Shown in pieces: positions 33,116 to 33,247 of a DNA stretch of 33,247 nt (its first letter is position 1; each line of letters starts with the position of its first letter). The notes beneath the pieces were generated by a model. The model was not told the origin of the DNA and searched no databases. It saw only the letters and a program-made list of their open reading frames with translations. Origin of the DNA: Plantago elongata (Eukaryota; Streptophyta; Magnoliopsida; Lamiales; Plantaginaceae). The stretch is from the NCBI GenBank assembly GCA_036897095.1, contig JAYMSP010001334.1, forward strand, positions 1 to 33,247, written 5' to 3'. Both the position numbers and the translations under genes were made by a program.

Positions 33116-33247
33116 TAGTGTGTTATAGTCGTCTCGACAGCTCAACGAGCTATTCGAATATCTTATTTATTAATAATATATAATAAATATATATAGTAAA
33201 TATTGTAATATATTTCACTTTCAGTTAATTCAAACTTTATATACATA

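Noticed and set aside
1-33247. CRISPR array, bacterial operon or phage-like system
   Set aside because: The gene structure is eukaryotic throughout and no regularly spaced repeat array exists; the tandem repeats found have two copies without spacers.

Overview
The window is nuclear DNA of a flowering plant, most likely a eudicot. It is AT-rich, has small spliced genes with GT-AG introns, plant-type class III peroxidases and a clade-E PP2C, and MITEs and SINE-like debris between the genes. I could not fix the family or species from sequence alone.

Layout. Positions 1-3.3 kb hold relics: the end of a pogo/Emigrant-like MITE, a broken C-terminus of a serine carboxypeptidase-like gene, and a multiply frameshifted DUF247 gene. 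A complete five-exon PP2C (447 aa, potentially myristoylated) runs on the minus strand at 4.1-6.5 kb, with its leader extending to about 7.6 kb. The 7.7-11.1 kb stretch is gene-free, with SINE-like pieces, palindromes and MITEs. It ends in a disabled, intronless SUMO-like copy at 11.1-11.4 kb. At 12.0-15.5 kb on the minus strand lies a complete eIF5-mimic protein (BZW/W2-domain) gene of eight coding exons (411 aa), starting with a 5-nt coding exon and a 24-nt microexon. The 15.5-18.3 kb spacer holds two MITEs, including a second copy of the 10.5 kb family, and a decayed fragment of plastid 16S rRNA.

At 18.4-26.0 kb is a cluster of four intact class III peroxidase genes. Three are in tandem on the plus strand and the fourth faces them on the minus strand. 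All have one phase-0 intron at the same place and are predicted to be secreted. The three tandem copies share a short promoter block in front of an identical TATAAATA box, and the third appears to have replaced its ancestral start codon after a 1-nt shift.

At 27.4-28.7 kb lies an F-box gene broken by a single-base shift. At 29.0-32.1 kb on the minus strand is a divergent coatomer beta-subunit copy whose 680-codon first exon is open but whose C-terminal exons are frameshifted and whose last exon is missing.

Two housekeeping-type genes (PP2C, 5MP) are thus embedded among locally duplicating families (peroxidase, F-box, DUF247, SCPL, SUMO-like, beta-COP), many copies of which are decaying. I saw no operon-like or gene-cluster pathway logic beyond the peroxidase array. 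Exon boundaries were derived by hand from splice motifs and conserved protein motifs.
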